Assembly (NCBI RefSeq): GCF_025907915.1
Contig: NZ_JAPAAF010000007.1
Location: 62,001-126,000 of the forward strand
Direction of reading: 5' to 3'
DNA from: Gaoshiqia sediminis
GTDB lineage: Bacteria; Bacteroidota; Bacteroidia; Bacteroidales; Prolixibacteraceae
DNA length: 64,000 nucleotides
Shown: positions 17,065-25,516 of the stretch, in pieces
Numbering within the stretch: the first letter of the stretch is position 1
How the letters are laid out: every line of letters begins with the position of its first letter
Program-made: the position numbers and the translations under genes
The notes under the pieces: model-generated
The model's database searches: none
Seen by the model: the letters and a program-made list of their open reading frames with translations, nothing else
What the model was told of the DNA's origin: nothing

Positions 17065-18402
17065 GTGGCAGAGAAAGTAGTCATATTGGGAGCAGGCGAA
17101 AGCGGGGTAGGTTCGGCCATCCTGGCGCAAAAGCAGGGCTTGCGGGTTTTTGTCTCGGATTTGGGCAAAATTAAGGACAAGTACAAGAAAATATTGCAAC
17201 AGTACCGGATTGCTTTTGAGGAAGGAAAACATTCGGAAGACGAAATCCTGAAAGCTGATTTGGTGATAAAGAGTCCGGGCATACCAGAGAAAGCGCCCCT
17301 GGTTAAAAAATTGCGGGAAATGAAGGTTCCGGTGATCTCGGAAATCGAATTCGCAGGACGTTACAACAACGCCAAAACCATTTGTATTACCGGCAGCAAC
17401 GGTAAAACGACTACCACCCTGCTAACCTATCACTTGCTAAAAGAGGCGGGTTTAAGCGTAGGGCTGGCAGGAAACGTGGGAAGCAGTTTTGCCTGGCAGG
17501 TGGCCGAAAAGGATTTCGATTACTATGTGATTGAATTGAGCAGCTTTCAGCTCGATGACATGTATCAGTTTAAAGCCGATGTGGCCGTATTGCTGAACAT
17601 TACACCGGACCATCTGGACCGGTACGAGTACAAGATGCAGAATTACGTGGACTCGAAGTTTCGCGTCATCCAAAACCAAACGCCGGACGATTTTTTCATT
17701 TATTGCGCCGACGATCCGGTTATTCGGGAAGAACTAAAAAAACGGCATATTCCGGCCACTTGCCTTCCTTTTGGCTGGACGGAAGCACCCGAAAACGGTG
17801 CGGGAGTAAAAGGGGATAACATCATCATCAATTGGAAACAAAACACATTTACTATGTCCATTTTTGATATTGCATTACAGGGTAGGCACAACACCTACAA
17901 TTCAATGGCAGCCGGGCTTGCCGGGATGGTGTTGAAGATCAGGAACGAGAAAATCCGGGAAAGTCTTGCCGATTTTAAGGGCGTGGAGCACCGGCTGGAA
18001 CGTTTCCTGAAAGTCCACGGCATTGAGTTTATCAATGACTCTAAGGCCACCAACGTTAATTCAACCTGGTATGCCCTGGAGTGCATCAATAAGCCGATCG
18101 TGTGGATTGCCGGAGGCGTGGACAAGGGAAACGATTACAACGACCTGAAAGATTTGGTGGGCAAAAAGGTAAAAGCCATCATCTGCCTGGGGGTTGATAA
18201 CCATAAAATTCGGGAGGCTTTCAGTGGGATTGTGCCCGATATTATTGAAACACAGGATATGAAAGATGCCGTTCGGTCGGCCTACTACCTGGCCAAAGAT
18301 GGCGAAGTGGTGTTGCTGTCGCCGGCCTGTGCCAGTTTCGATCTGTTTGAAAACTACGAAGATCGTGGTCGTCAGTTTAAAACGGCCGTGAGGGAACTCT
18401 GA
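17065..18402 (+). CDS. murD: UDP-MurNAc-L-alanine:D-glutamate ligase MurD
   Basis: A 445-residue cytoplasmic Mur ligase that adds D-glutamate. The N-terminal Rossmann-like start VVILGAGESGVGSAIL binds the UDP moiety, and the P-loop ITGSNGKTTTTLLTYHLL lies at about 110-127. LLNITPDHLDRYEY and FINDSKATNVNSTW are standard MurD blocks, and LLSPACASFDLFENYEDRG closes the family profile. The start codon is GTG at 17065, only two bases after the mraY stop, which fits translational coupling. A 66-bp gap follows before ftsW, one of the longer gaps within the cluster. Confidence 0.97.
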   Translation: MAEKVVILGAGESGVGSAILAQKQGLRVFVSDLGKIKDKYKKILQQYRIAFEEGKHSEDEILKADLVIKSPGIPEKAPLVKKLREMKVPVISEIEFAGRYNNAKTICITGSNGKTTTTLLTYHLLKEAGLSVGLAGNVGSSFAWQVAEKDFDYYVIELSSFQLDDMYQFKADVAVLLNITPDHLDRYEYKMQNYVDSKFRVIQNQTPDDFFIYCADDPVIREELKKRHIPATCLPFGWTEAPENGAGVKGDNIIINWKQNTFTMSIFDIALQGRHNTYNSMAAGLAGMVLKIRNEKIRESLADFKGVEHRLERFLKVHGIEFINDSKATNVNSTWYALECINKPIVWIAGGVDKGNDYNDLKDLVGKKVKAIICLGVDNHKIREAFSGIVPDIIETQDMKDAVRSAYYLAKDGEVVLLSPACASFDLFENYEDRGRQFKTAVREL

Positions 18403-18468
18403 ATGGCGATTGATAATTGAGAGGATTGGGGACTCAATAGCTGACTTTTAATTTTTTTACTTGAAATC

Positions 18469-19668
18469 ATGAACATCTCGCTGGGAAAATACATTAAAGG
18501 AGACCGGGTGATCTGGATGGTGTTGCTGTTTTTGTCGATGGCATCCATCCTGATTGTTTACAGTGCCACCGGTCGTTTGGCCTATCGCGAGGCTGGAGGA
18601 CAAACTGCGCATTACATGATCCGGCAGGCCATTTTCATCCTGCTTGGTTTTGGCGTGATGGCCTTTCTGGTGAATGTCATCCCCGTGAAATTTTATTCGT
18701 GGATTGCGCCGCTTTTACTGATGATTACCATTTTTGCGCTGTTGGCGGCTATCGTTCAGTATAAGCTGACCCCTTCCAAACCAACACCGCGTTCGCTCGA
18801 TTTGGGCTTTCTCAGTTTTCAGCCTGCCGAGCTGGCCAAAATTTCCCTGGTGATGTTTGTCGCCAAAATTTTGGCCAGGCACCAAAAATCAAAAGATGAA
18901 CTGAAAAAGGCTTTCGTTTGGATCATGGGCAGTAGCGCGGTGGTGTGCGGCCTGATTTTTTATGGCGATATTTCAACCTCTGCCTTGATTTTTGGGAGCA
19001 TCATGGTCCTAATGTACATTGGGCGCATTCCATTAAGATATTTGTTATTGACAATGTTGGCCGGGCTCATGTTGTTGGCGGCCATTTATTTTACGGCTGA
19101 TTACCTGCCGTCCTGGGCCGGGCGTGTGCATACATTTAAGGAACGTATCGATGATTTCGTTTATGGTGACGATGATGCCGATGAAGGCACCACTCAGGCC
19201 GATTACGCCAAACTGGCTATTTATGAAGGTGGCTTTCTGGGGAAAAAGCCCGGAGGGAGCGAGGTGAGTAATTACATGGAGGCTGCTTATAACGACTTTA
19301 TTTATGCGATCATTATCGAGGAATATGGTATCTGGGGCGGATTTTCGGTAGTGTTCCTGTTTATGGTGTTTTTATATCGCGGGGTGGTCATTGTGAGGCG
19401 GTCAACCCGAACGTATCCGGCCTTTCTAACCGCGGGGCTCGTGTTGTTACCTACGTTTCAGGCCATCATTAACATGTCGGTATCTGTTGGTGTTGCACCG
19501 GTTACCGGTCAGCCCTTGCCCTGGATCAGCATGGGGGGGACTTCCATGTTGTTCTCGGCTGTTTCGTTTGGGGTGATCTTGTCGGTGAGCCATCATAACC
19601 AGAAAAACAAAGAAGTTACTGAACAACCGGTGATGGTTAATTTGCCGGATGAAGATCAGGAATTATAA
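18469..19668 (+). CDS. ftsW: Septal peptidoglycan polymerase FtsW
   Basis: A 399-residue SEDS-family membrane protein with about ten membrane segments. SEDS features visible are SLDLGFLSFQPAELAKISLV (about 103-122), the GGSEVSNYMEAAYNDFIYAIIIEEYG stretch with the conserved acidic region, and PLPWISMGGTSMLF near the end. FtsW polymerises lipid II glycan at the septum in partnership with FtsI. RodA is the close relative, but position between murD and murG makes FtsW the clear choice. A loop of acidic residues (YGDDDADEGTTQAD, about 228-241) lies in the large periplasmic loop. The C-terminal tail is polar. Confidence 0.95.
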   Translation: MNISLGKYIKGDRVIWMVLLFLSMASILIVYSATGRLAYREAGGQTAHYMIRQAIFILLGFGVMAFLVNVIPVKFYSWIAPLLLMITIFALLAAIVQYKLTPSKPTPRSLDLGFLSFQPAELAKISLVMFVAKILARHQKSKDELKKAFVWIMGSSAVVCGLIFYGDISTSALIFGSIMVLMYIGRIPLRYLLLTMLAGLMLLAAIYFTADYLPSWAGRVHTFKERIDDFVYGDDDADEGTTQADYAKLAIYEGGFLGKKPGGSEVSNYMEAAYNDFIYAIIIEEYGIWGGFSVVFLFMVFLYRGVVIVRRSTRTYPAFLTAGLVLLPTFQAIINMSVSVGVAPVTGQPLPWISMGGTSMLFSAVSFGVILSVSHHNQKNKEVTEQPVMVNLPDEDQEL

Positions 19669-19669
19669 T

Positions 19670-20767
19670 ATGAAGAAATTGAAAGTCATCATCAGCGGAG
19701 GCGGTACCGGAGGCCATATTTTTCCGGCTCTTTCCATTGCCAACGAGCTAAAGGCGCGGGTTCCCGGTGTCGAAATCCTGTTTGTTGGCGCCTTGGGCAA
19801 AATGGAGATGGAGCGAGTGCCTGCCGCCGGTTATCCCATTGTTGGTTTGCCGGTGATGGGTTTGCCGCGAAAAGCTTCGCTGAAGATGTTCCGCTTTCTG
19901 TGGATGCTGTACCAAAGTATGCGCAAGGCCCGGAAAGTGATCGATGATTTTCAACCGGATGTGGCTATTGGGGTGGGTGGCTTTGCCAGCGGGCCCGTGC
20001 TGAAAGCCGCTGTTCGCAAAGGCGTCCCGGCCATTTTACAGGAACAGAATTCGTATGCCGGGGTCACCAATAAGTTGCTGTCAACGAAAGTTCGTAAAAT
20101 CTGTGTGGCCTACCCGAATATGGAACGCTACTTCCCGGCTCAAAAAATTGTGCTGACCGGAAACCCGGTGCGCCAAAACCTTTTGCTCCCGGTTGATAAA
20201 GCCGAAGCCTTAAAGGAATTCGGATTGACCCCGGATAAGCTGGTTGTCCTTATTGTTGGCGGCAGTTTGGGGGCGCGTACCCTGAACGAAGCGGTGATAG
20301 TTAATCTGGAGCTGATAGCTCAAAGTGGGGTGCAGGTGTTGTGGCAAACCGGCAAAATTTATTACAACGAAATGTTGGAACGGCTGAAAGGCATTCAGCC
20401 TGAAAACCTGAAGCCGGTTGAGTTTTTGTCGAACATGGATTTCGCCTATAAAGTGGCTGACCTGGTGATTTCCAGGGCAGGGGCGGGGACTATCTCCGAA
20501 CTATGTCTATTGGGAAAACCATCGGTGCTGGTGCCATCGCCCAATGTAGCCGAGGACCATCAAACCAAAAACGCGCTGGCGTTGGTCGAGAACGATGCCG
20601 CCGTTTTAGTGAAAGATGTCGATGCAAAAAGAGAGCTTTTCCGCGAAGCTTTTGAGCTCGTGAAAGATACTAAAAGACTGGCGACCCTCTCGGCCAACAG
20701 CCTAAAGCTGGCCAGGCCGAATGCAACCAGTGACATTGTAAACGTGATTTTAAACGAACTAAAATAG
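19670..20767 (+). CDS. murG: UDP-GlcNAc:lipid I N-acetylglucosaminyltransferase MurG
   Basis: A GT28 enzyme of about 365 residues that makes lipid II on the inner face of the membrane. I chose ATG 19670, one base after the ftsW stop, rather than an in-frame ATG at 19649 inside ftsW, because the product then begins MKKLKVIISGGGTGGH, the normal MurG start. GGGTGGHIFPAL is the G-loop for lipid I. VDGGSLGAR-type sequence appears as LIVGGSLGARTLNEAV, and SRAGAGTISELCLLGKPSVLVPSP is the UDP-GlcNAc-binding region. Full length for the family. It is followed one base later by murC. Confidence 0.96.
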   Translation: MKKLKVIISGGGTGGHIFPALSIANELKARVPGVEILFVGALGKMEMERVPAAGYPIVGLPVMGLPRKASLKMFRFLWMLYQSMRKARKVIDDFQPDVAIGVGGFASGPVLKAAVRKGVPAILQEQNSYAGVTNKLLSTKVRKICVAYPNMERYFPAQKIVLTGNPVRQNLLLPVDKAEALKEFGLTPDKLVVLIVGGSLGARTLNEAVIVNLELIAQSGVQVLWQTGKIYYNEMLERLKGIQPENLKPVEFLSNMDFAYKVADLVISRAGAGTISELCLLGKPSVLVPSPNVAEDHQTKNALALVENDAAVLVKDVDAKRELFREAFELVKDTKRLATLSANSLKLARPNATSDIVNVILNELK

Positions 20768-20768
20768 G

Positions 20769-22154
20769 ATGACAGGGTTGAACGACATCAGAGTGGTGTA
20801 TTTCCTCGGTATCGGGGGAATTGGGATGAGCGCATTGGCACGTTACTTTAAACATGCCGGTTTTGTGGTGTCAGGTTACGACCGCACGGAAACTGCTTTG
20901 ACCAAGGAATTGGTTGATGAAGGAATTGACATTCATTACGACGACCGGCCGGATTGGGTAGCGACCGAATTGAAAAAGGAAGAAACACTGGTAGTTTTAA
21001 CTCCAGCTGTTCCGGCAGATATGAGCGAACGGATTTTTCTGGAAAATAATGGTTTTCAGCTGAAAAAACGTTCGGAGGTGTTGGGGATGATTTGTTCCGG
21101 GGCAAAAACCTGCGCTGTGGCTGGTACTCATGGAAAAACAACTGTTTCCACTATGTTGGCCCACATCCTGAAAAGCTCCCGGCTCGATTGCTCTGCTTTT
21201 CTGGGAGGTATTTCAAAAAATTACCAAACCAACCTGCTGCTTTCATCAGTCAGCGAGTGGATCGTGGCCGAAGCCGATGAGTTCGACCGCTCGTTCCTGC
21301 GTCTGTTCCCCGATTTGGCCGTAGTTACTTCGATGGATGCCGATCATTTGGATATTTACGGAAGCCACGAAGCCATCATCGAATCGTTCAACGATTTTGT
21401 GGCACAGGTTAAGCCGGGCGGCGCGGTAGTAGTGAAAAGAGGCTTGCCGATTGTTCAAAGCCGGAATAGGCAGATCAGCCACTATTCATATTCAATAAAC
21501 GAACAGGCAGATTTTCAGGCTGTAAACCTGGAATTGATTGATGAGGCCTACCAGTTTGATCTGGTCCATCCAACAGGTAAAATTGAAAATTTACGGCTAA
21601 ATTATCCGGGACTGTTAAATGTGGAAAATGCCGTGGCGGCATCATCTTTGGCCATCTTGGCTGGTGTAAACGAGGAAGAACTGAAAGCTGCTTTAGCATC
21701 CTACCAAGGGGTAAAGCGCCGTTTTGATGTGCGCTACCGGAGCGGGAATTATCTGCTGATCGACGATTATGCGCATCACCCCGAAGAGCTGAAAGCAACG
21801 ATCAGTTCGGTGAAGGCCATGTTTGCGGGCCGGTGGTTGACCGGGATTTTTCAGCCACACCTGTTCAGCCGTACCAACGATTTTTATCACGAGTTTGCTC
21901 GCGAGCTCAGCCAGTTGGACGAGGTTATCCTGCTCGACATTTATCCGGCGCGCGAAAAACCCATGCCGGGAGTAAGTTCAACATTGATTTTTGACTTGCT
22001 AACGAACGAACAAAAGCAGCTGATTACGAAGTCAGATTTAACCGAAGTGGCAAAGTATATAAAACCCGGCGTGGTGCTGATGATGGGCGCCGGCGACATT
22101 GATACGCTGGTGGAACCGGTTAGAAAGATATTGATGGAGAAAGACCATGTTTAA
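20769..22154 (+). CDS. murC: UDP-MurNAc:L-alanine ligase MurC
   Basis: A 461-residue Mur ligase that adds the first stem-peptide residue, L-alanine. The N-terminal VVYFLGIGGIGMSALARYF is the UDP-sugar-binding glycine loop typical of MurC. The ATP loop CAVAGTHGKTTVSTMLAHIL lies at about 114-133, and WIVAEADEFDRSFL and DYAHHPEELKATI are standard MurC blocks. FQPHLFSRTNDFYHEFA near residue 360 also matches the family. The start lies one base after the murG stop, and its end overlaps ftsQ by 8 bp, which indicates translational coupling. Confidence 0.97.
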   Translation: MTGLNDIRVVYFLGIGGIGMSALARYFKHAGFVVSGYDRTETALTKELVDEGIDIHYDDRPDWVATELKKEETLVVLTPAVPADMSERIFLENNGFQLKKRSEVLGMICSGAKTCAVAGTHGKTTVSTMLAHILKSSRLDCSAFLGGISKNYQTNLLLSSVSEWIVAEADEFDRSFLRLFPDLAVVTSMDADHLDIYGSHEAIIESFNDFVAQVKPGGAVVVKRGLPIVQSRNRQISHYSYSINEQADFQAVNLELIDEAYQFDLVHPTGKIENLRLNYPGLLNVENAVAASSLAILAGVNEEELKAALASYQGVKRRFDVRYRSGNYLLIDDYAHHPEELKATISSVKAMFAGRWLTGIFQPHLFSRTNDFYHEFARELSQLDEVILLDIYPAREKPMPGVSSTLIFDLLTNEQKQLITKSDLTEVAKYIKPGVVLMMGAGDIDTLVEPVRKILMEKDHV

Positions 22155-22896
22155 AAAGTTATTAAATATAGCGTTGTTTGTTTTGATGGTGGCAGTCATC
22201 ATCAGCTCACTGGCATTTTCTTCCGGCAAGTTGTCGAAAGTGATGTGCAACGAGCTGAAGGTGATCATTCCCGATGGTTCGCCCCGTTTTATTGATGAGG
22301 AGGAAATTACACGGCTCATTCGAAAGGCGGATGGCAAACTGCTGGAAAAGCAGCTGAACGCCATCAATACCGAAGCGCTGGAGGTACAACTGGAGAAAAC
22401 CCCGGCGATAAAAAATGCCGAAGTGTTCCGTCATGTTACCGGCGACCGGCTCGACTTTAACGGGAAGCTGGTGGTGGAAGTACATCAGCGGGATCCGCTC
22501 TTTCGGGTGATCAACGGCAATAGTGACTTTTACATGGACGATGAAGGTGTCAGCATCCCGGCCAATCCGAAATTCACGGCCCATGTGCTGCTGGTTACCG
22601 GAAAAGCTGGTGAGAACTATGCCCGCGAAAAAGTGCTTCCTTTCGTGAATTATATTGAGGGTGATGATTTTTGGAAAGCTCAGATCCGGCAGGTGCATGT
22701 GGAAGCAGACGGCGAAATTATTTTGGTGCCTCTCATCGGCGATCAGCTGATCGAGTTTGGCGAACCGGTGGATTATCAAGAAAAATTGCGAAACCTGAAA
22801 GCCTTGTATGAGCAGGGGTTTGAACAAACAGGTTGGGCACGTTATAAGAAGATCAGTTTAAAATATAAAAATCAGGTTGTTTGTACTAAAAAGTAA
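22147..22896 (+). CDS. ftsQ: Cell division protein FtsQ
   Basis: A 249-residue bitopic protein. A short cytoplasmic start and one membrane segment (LLNIALFVLMVAVIISSLAF, about 4-23) are followed by a periplasmic region of about 220 residues. The part at 35-105 (ELKVIIPDGSPRFIDEEEIT..., then TPAIKNAEVFR) fits a POTRA-like domain, and LVVEVHQRDPLFRVI leads into the FtsQ beta domain. FtsQ joins FtsL and FtsB to recruit the septal synthase. Bacteroidota FtsQ is divergent, so position between murC and ftsA adds much to the call. It overlaps murC by 8 bp. Confidence 0.88.
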   Translation: MFKKLLNIALFVLMVAVIISSLAFSSGKLSKVMCNELKVIIPDGSPRFIDEEEITRLIRKADGKLLEKQLNAINTEALEVQLEKTPAIKNAEVFRHVTGDRLDFNGKLVVEVHQRDPLFRVINGNSDFYMDDEGVSIPANPKFTAHVLLVTGKAGENYAREKVLPFVNYIEGDDFWKAQIRQVHVEADGEIILVPLIGDQLIEFGEPVDYQEKLRNLKALYEQGFEQTGWARYKKISLKYKNQVVCTKK

Positions 22897-22901
22897 AGCT
22901 T

Positions 22902-24197
22902 ATGGCCAGAAGCAATAACATAGTCGCAGCTGTCGATGTAGGGACCACCAAGGTGGTCGTAGTTGCCGGACGAAAAACCGAAGAGGGTAAAATCGAAATT
23001 TTGGGTGTTGGAAAAAACCGTTCCATGGGCGTGAAGCGTGGCGTAGTGCTGAATATCGAAGAGGCCTTCCAGGCCATTCACGAAGCAATTCGTCAGGCGG
23101 AAGATGCTTTTGAGGGAGACATTGACGAGGTGTATGTCAATATTGTCGGCCAGCAACTGAAAACCTTTACGCTCAAGGCAGAAAGGTACATCGGCGATAG
23201 CCGCATTGTATCCGAAGAAGACGTGGAATTCCTGTTTCAGCAGGCGCAAAAGGTACAGTTGCCGGATGGCTATAAAATTTACCAGGCCGTGCCGCAATTG
23301 TATAGCATCGATCAGGAGGCGGGCATTCCAAATCCGGTCGGTATCACCGGCGAAAAGCTGGAAGTGGATTTCAAGCTTCTTGTAGCCCCCGAAGCATACG
23401 AAAACAACCTGAAGATGTGTTTCGACCGGGCCGGCATACAAATGAAACGAAGCCTGATCGATCCGCTGGCCTCGTCCGAAGCCTTGTTGTCGGAAGATGA
23501 AAAAGAGGCGGGTGTGATCCTGCTCGACATTGGTGGCGGAACTACCAAAATGGCCATCTACCACGATGGCGTGTTGTGCTACTCATCGCTTATCCCCTTT
23601 GGCGGAAATGTGCTGACCCACGATATCAAAGAAGGATGCTCCATTTTGGCCCGGCAGGCCGAATCGCTAAAAGTACAGTTTGGTCAGGCTATTGGCGACT
23701 TTGCGCCCGAAGATAAGGTGGTTACAATCCCGGGGATCTCAGGCTGGGAGCCGAAAGAAATTTCCTTCCGTAGTCTGGCCCACATCATCCAGGCCCGCAT
23801 GGAAGAGATTGTCGATGCTTTCTTCTTTCAGGTTGAAAAATCAGGTTGTCTCGAAAAAGTGGGGGCCGGAATTGTGCTTACCGGCGGAACGGCCTTGTTG
23901 CCGAACCTCAGTCAACTGATCAAGTATCGTACCGGTATGGACGTACGGAAGGGGGTTCCCCGCTTGAAACTGGATGCCCAATGGAAAGAACTGGAAGATC
24001 CTCGCCATGCAACTGTGCTTGGCCTGTTCCTGACTGCGATGAACGAAACTGAAAATTCATCCCCTAAGGGACGGGAACGCATCAAGAAAAATAAACCGAA
24101 AAATACGCAACCTGGCTTTTTCAGCCAAGTGAAACAGCAAGTGGCTCGCCAGGTAACCCTGTTCTTTGAGGAGGAACAGGATACGGAGATGTACTAA
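22902..24197 (+). CDS. ftsA: Cell division protein FtsA
   Basis: A 431-residue actin-like ATPase that links FtsZ to the membrane. VAAVDVGTTKVVVVAG at about 8-23 is the phosphate-1 loop, ILLDIGGGTTKMAIY (about 206-220) the phosphate-2 loop, and GAGIVLTGGTALLPNL the adenosine motif. The SHS2/1C subdomain region follows the first loop. The C-terminus has a linker rich in Lys/Asn and then FFSQVKQQVARQVTLFF (406-422), a clear amphipathic membrane-targeting helix. It is followed 25 bp later by the first of two ftsZ genes. It starts 5 bp after the ftsQ stop. Confidence 0.96.
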   Translation: MARSNNIVAAVDVGTTKVVVVAGRKTEEGKIEILGVGKNRSMGVKRGVVLNIEEAFQAIHEAIRQAEDAFEGDIDEVYVNIVGQQLKTFTLKAERYIGDSRIVSEEDVEFLFQQAQKVQLPDGYKIYQAVPQLYSIDQEAGIPNPVGITGEKLEVDFKLLVAPEAYENNLKMCFDRAGIQMKRSLIDPLASSEALLSEDEKEAGVILLDIGGGTTKMAIYHDGVLCYSSLIPFGGNVLTHDIKEGCSILARQAESLKVQFGQAIGDFAPEDKVVTIPGISGWEPKEISFRSLAHIIQARMEEIVDAFFFQVEKSGCLEKVGAGIVLTGGTALLPNLSQLIKYRTGMDVRKGVPRLKLDAQWKELEDPRHATVLGLFLTAMNETENSSPKGRERIKKNKPKNTQPGFFSQVKQQVARQVTLFFEEEQDTEMY

Positions 24198-24222
24198 TAG
24201 ATTAACAATAAAGTCCTCGCCT

Positions 24223-25503
24223 ATGATTGAGGAAATTATCAACTTTGGACTGGAACAATCGCGGTCGTCCATCATCAAAGTGCTGGGGGTGGGAGGCGCC
24301 GGTTGTAACGCCGTCAACCACATGTTTACCGAAGGTATTGAGGGGGTCGATTTTCTGATCTGCAACACCGACGCACAAGCCATGCAGGGAAGTCCGGTGC
24401 CCCTAAAAATACAGTTGGGCGTAACGCTTACCGAAGGTCGTGGTGCCGGCAACCTGCCCGAGCACGGCGAACAGGCGGCCATCGAAAACCTGGACGATGT
24501 GCGTCGGCTGCTGGAAGGCACCACCAAAATGCTATTTATCACGGCTGGGATGGGTGGTGGTACCGGTACCGGTGCGGCCCCTGTAATTGCCCGCTTGGCA
24601 CGCGAACTGGGTATTCTCACCATTGCCGTGGTGTCCATCCCTGCGCCGGCAGAGGGAAAACGTCGGTTTCAGCAGGCCCTCGAAGGAGTGGAACGTCTAA
24701 AGGACCATGTGGACAGCATGTTGGTCATCAGCAACGAAAAGCTGCACAAAATATACGGTGACCTGCCTGCATCCAGGGCTTTCAAAAAAGCCGACAACAT
24801 TATTGCCACAGCTGTGAAGGGCGTGGCCGAAATTATTACCGTGCACGGTAATATCAACATCGATTATGCAGATGTGCAAACCGTGATGGCCGACAGCAAA
24901 GTGTTTATCATGGGAACCGGTATTGCCGAAGGTGACGACCGGGCCATGAAAGCCGTGCACGAAGCGCTCGAATCGCCCTTGCTCGACAGCAATGACATTT
25001 TTGGCACCAAGGATATTCTGCTGAATATCATCTCGGGAGATGACGAAATCACGATGGGCGAGATTGGGGATATCATCGAGTATTTGCAGGATAAAGCAGG
25101 GCAGGATGCCAACATTATCTGGGGTAACGGGATCGACCGGAAGCTGGGCAACAAAATCAGCGTAACCATTGCTGCCACACGTTTCGACAAAAATCCAAAC
25201 AGCCTGCTTCAGCCCAAGATACAGGTAGAAGAATTTGTACTGGAAAACACACAGGAACCCGACATCAATATAGAAGATGAAGATGACGGATTTTCAGGTC
25301 ATCTTTTCAATGATGTGACGGTAAAACAAACTCCCCGGAAGGGAAAAGCAAAAGCGCCAAAAAGTTCTTCGGCCCCGAAAAGGCGAGCCGGCGAACTGGT
25401 CTCTGAAGAAAAGCAGGAAAACGGAAATACGGAAAGTTGGTTTTTGCGCCAGTTCAACCGTTTTTTTGATGATCAGGATGAAGCAATAAGTGATAAAGAT
25501 TAA
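24223..25503 (+). CDS. ftsZ: FtsZ paralogue 1 (upstream copy), lacking the usual C-terminal peptide
   Basis: A 426-residue tubulin-like GTPase. I chose ATG 24223, 25 bp after the ftsA stop, because it gives MIEEIINFGLE, aligned with the start of the second copy; an in-frame ATG at 24166 lies inside ftsA. The GTP loop GGGTGTG is at 111-117 and the T7 catalytic loop has Asn212, Asp214 and Asp217, so GTPase activity should be kept. The T5 region reads SIPAPAEGKRR rather than the usual PF-type sequence. After residue ~325 an acidic then basic linker leads to the tail WFLRQFNRFF (406-415) and an acidic end. No IPA-type FtsA-binding peptide is visible. By eye it is roughly 60% identical to copy 2 in the core. 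Confidence 0.93.
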   Translation: MIEEIINFGLEQSRSSIIKVLGVGGAGCNAVNHMFTEGIEGVDFLICNTDAQAMQGSPVPLKIQLGVTLTEGRGAGNLPEHGEQAAIENLDDVRRLLEGTTKMLFITAGMGGGTGTGAAPVIARLARELGILTIAVVSIPAPAEGKRRFQQALEGVERLKDHVDSMLVISNEKLHKIYGDLPASRAFKKADNIIATAVKGVAEIITVHGNINIDYADVQTVMADSKVFIMGTGIAEGDDRAMKAVHEALESPLLDSNDIFGTKDILLNIISGDDEITMGEIGDIIEYLQDKAGQDANIIWGNGIDRKLGNKISVTIAATRFDKNPNSLLQPKIQVEEFVLENTQEPDINIEDEDDGFSGHLFNDVTVKQTPRKGKAKAPKSSSAPKRRAGELVSEEKQENGNTESWFLRQFNRFFDDQDEAISDKD

Positions 25504-25516
25504 GAAAGGAAAGCCT

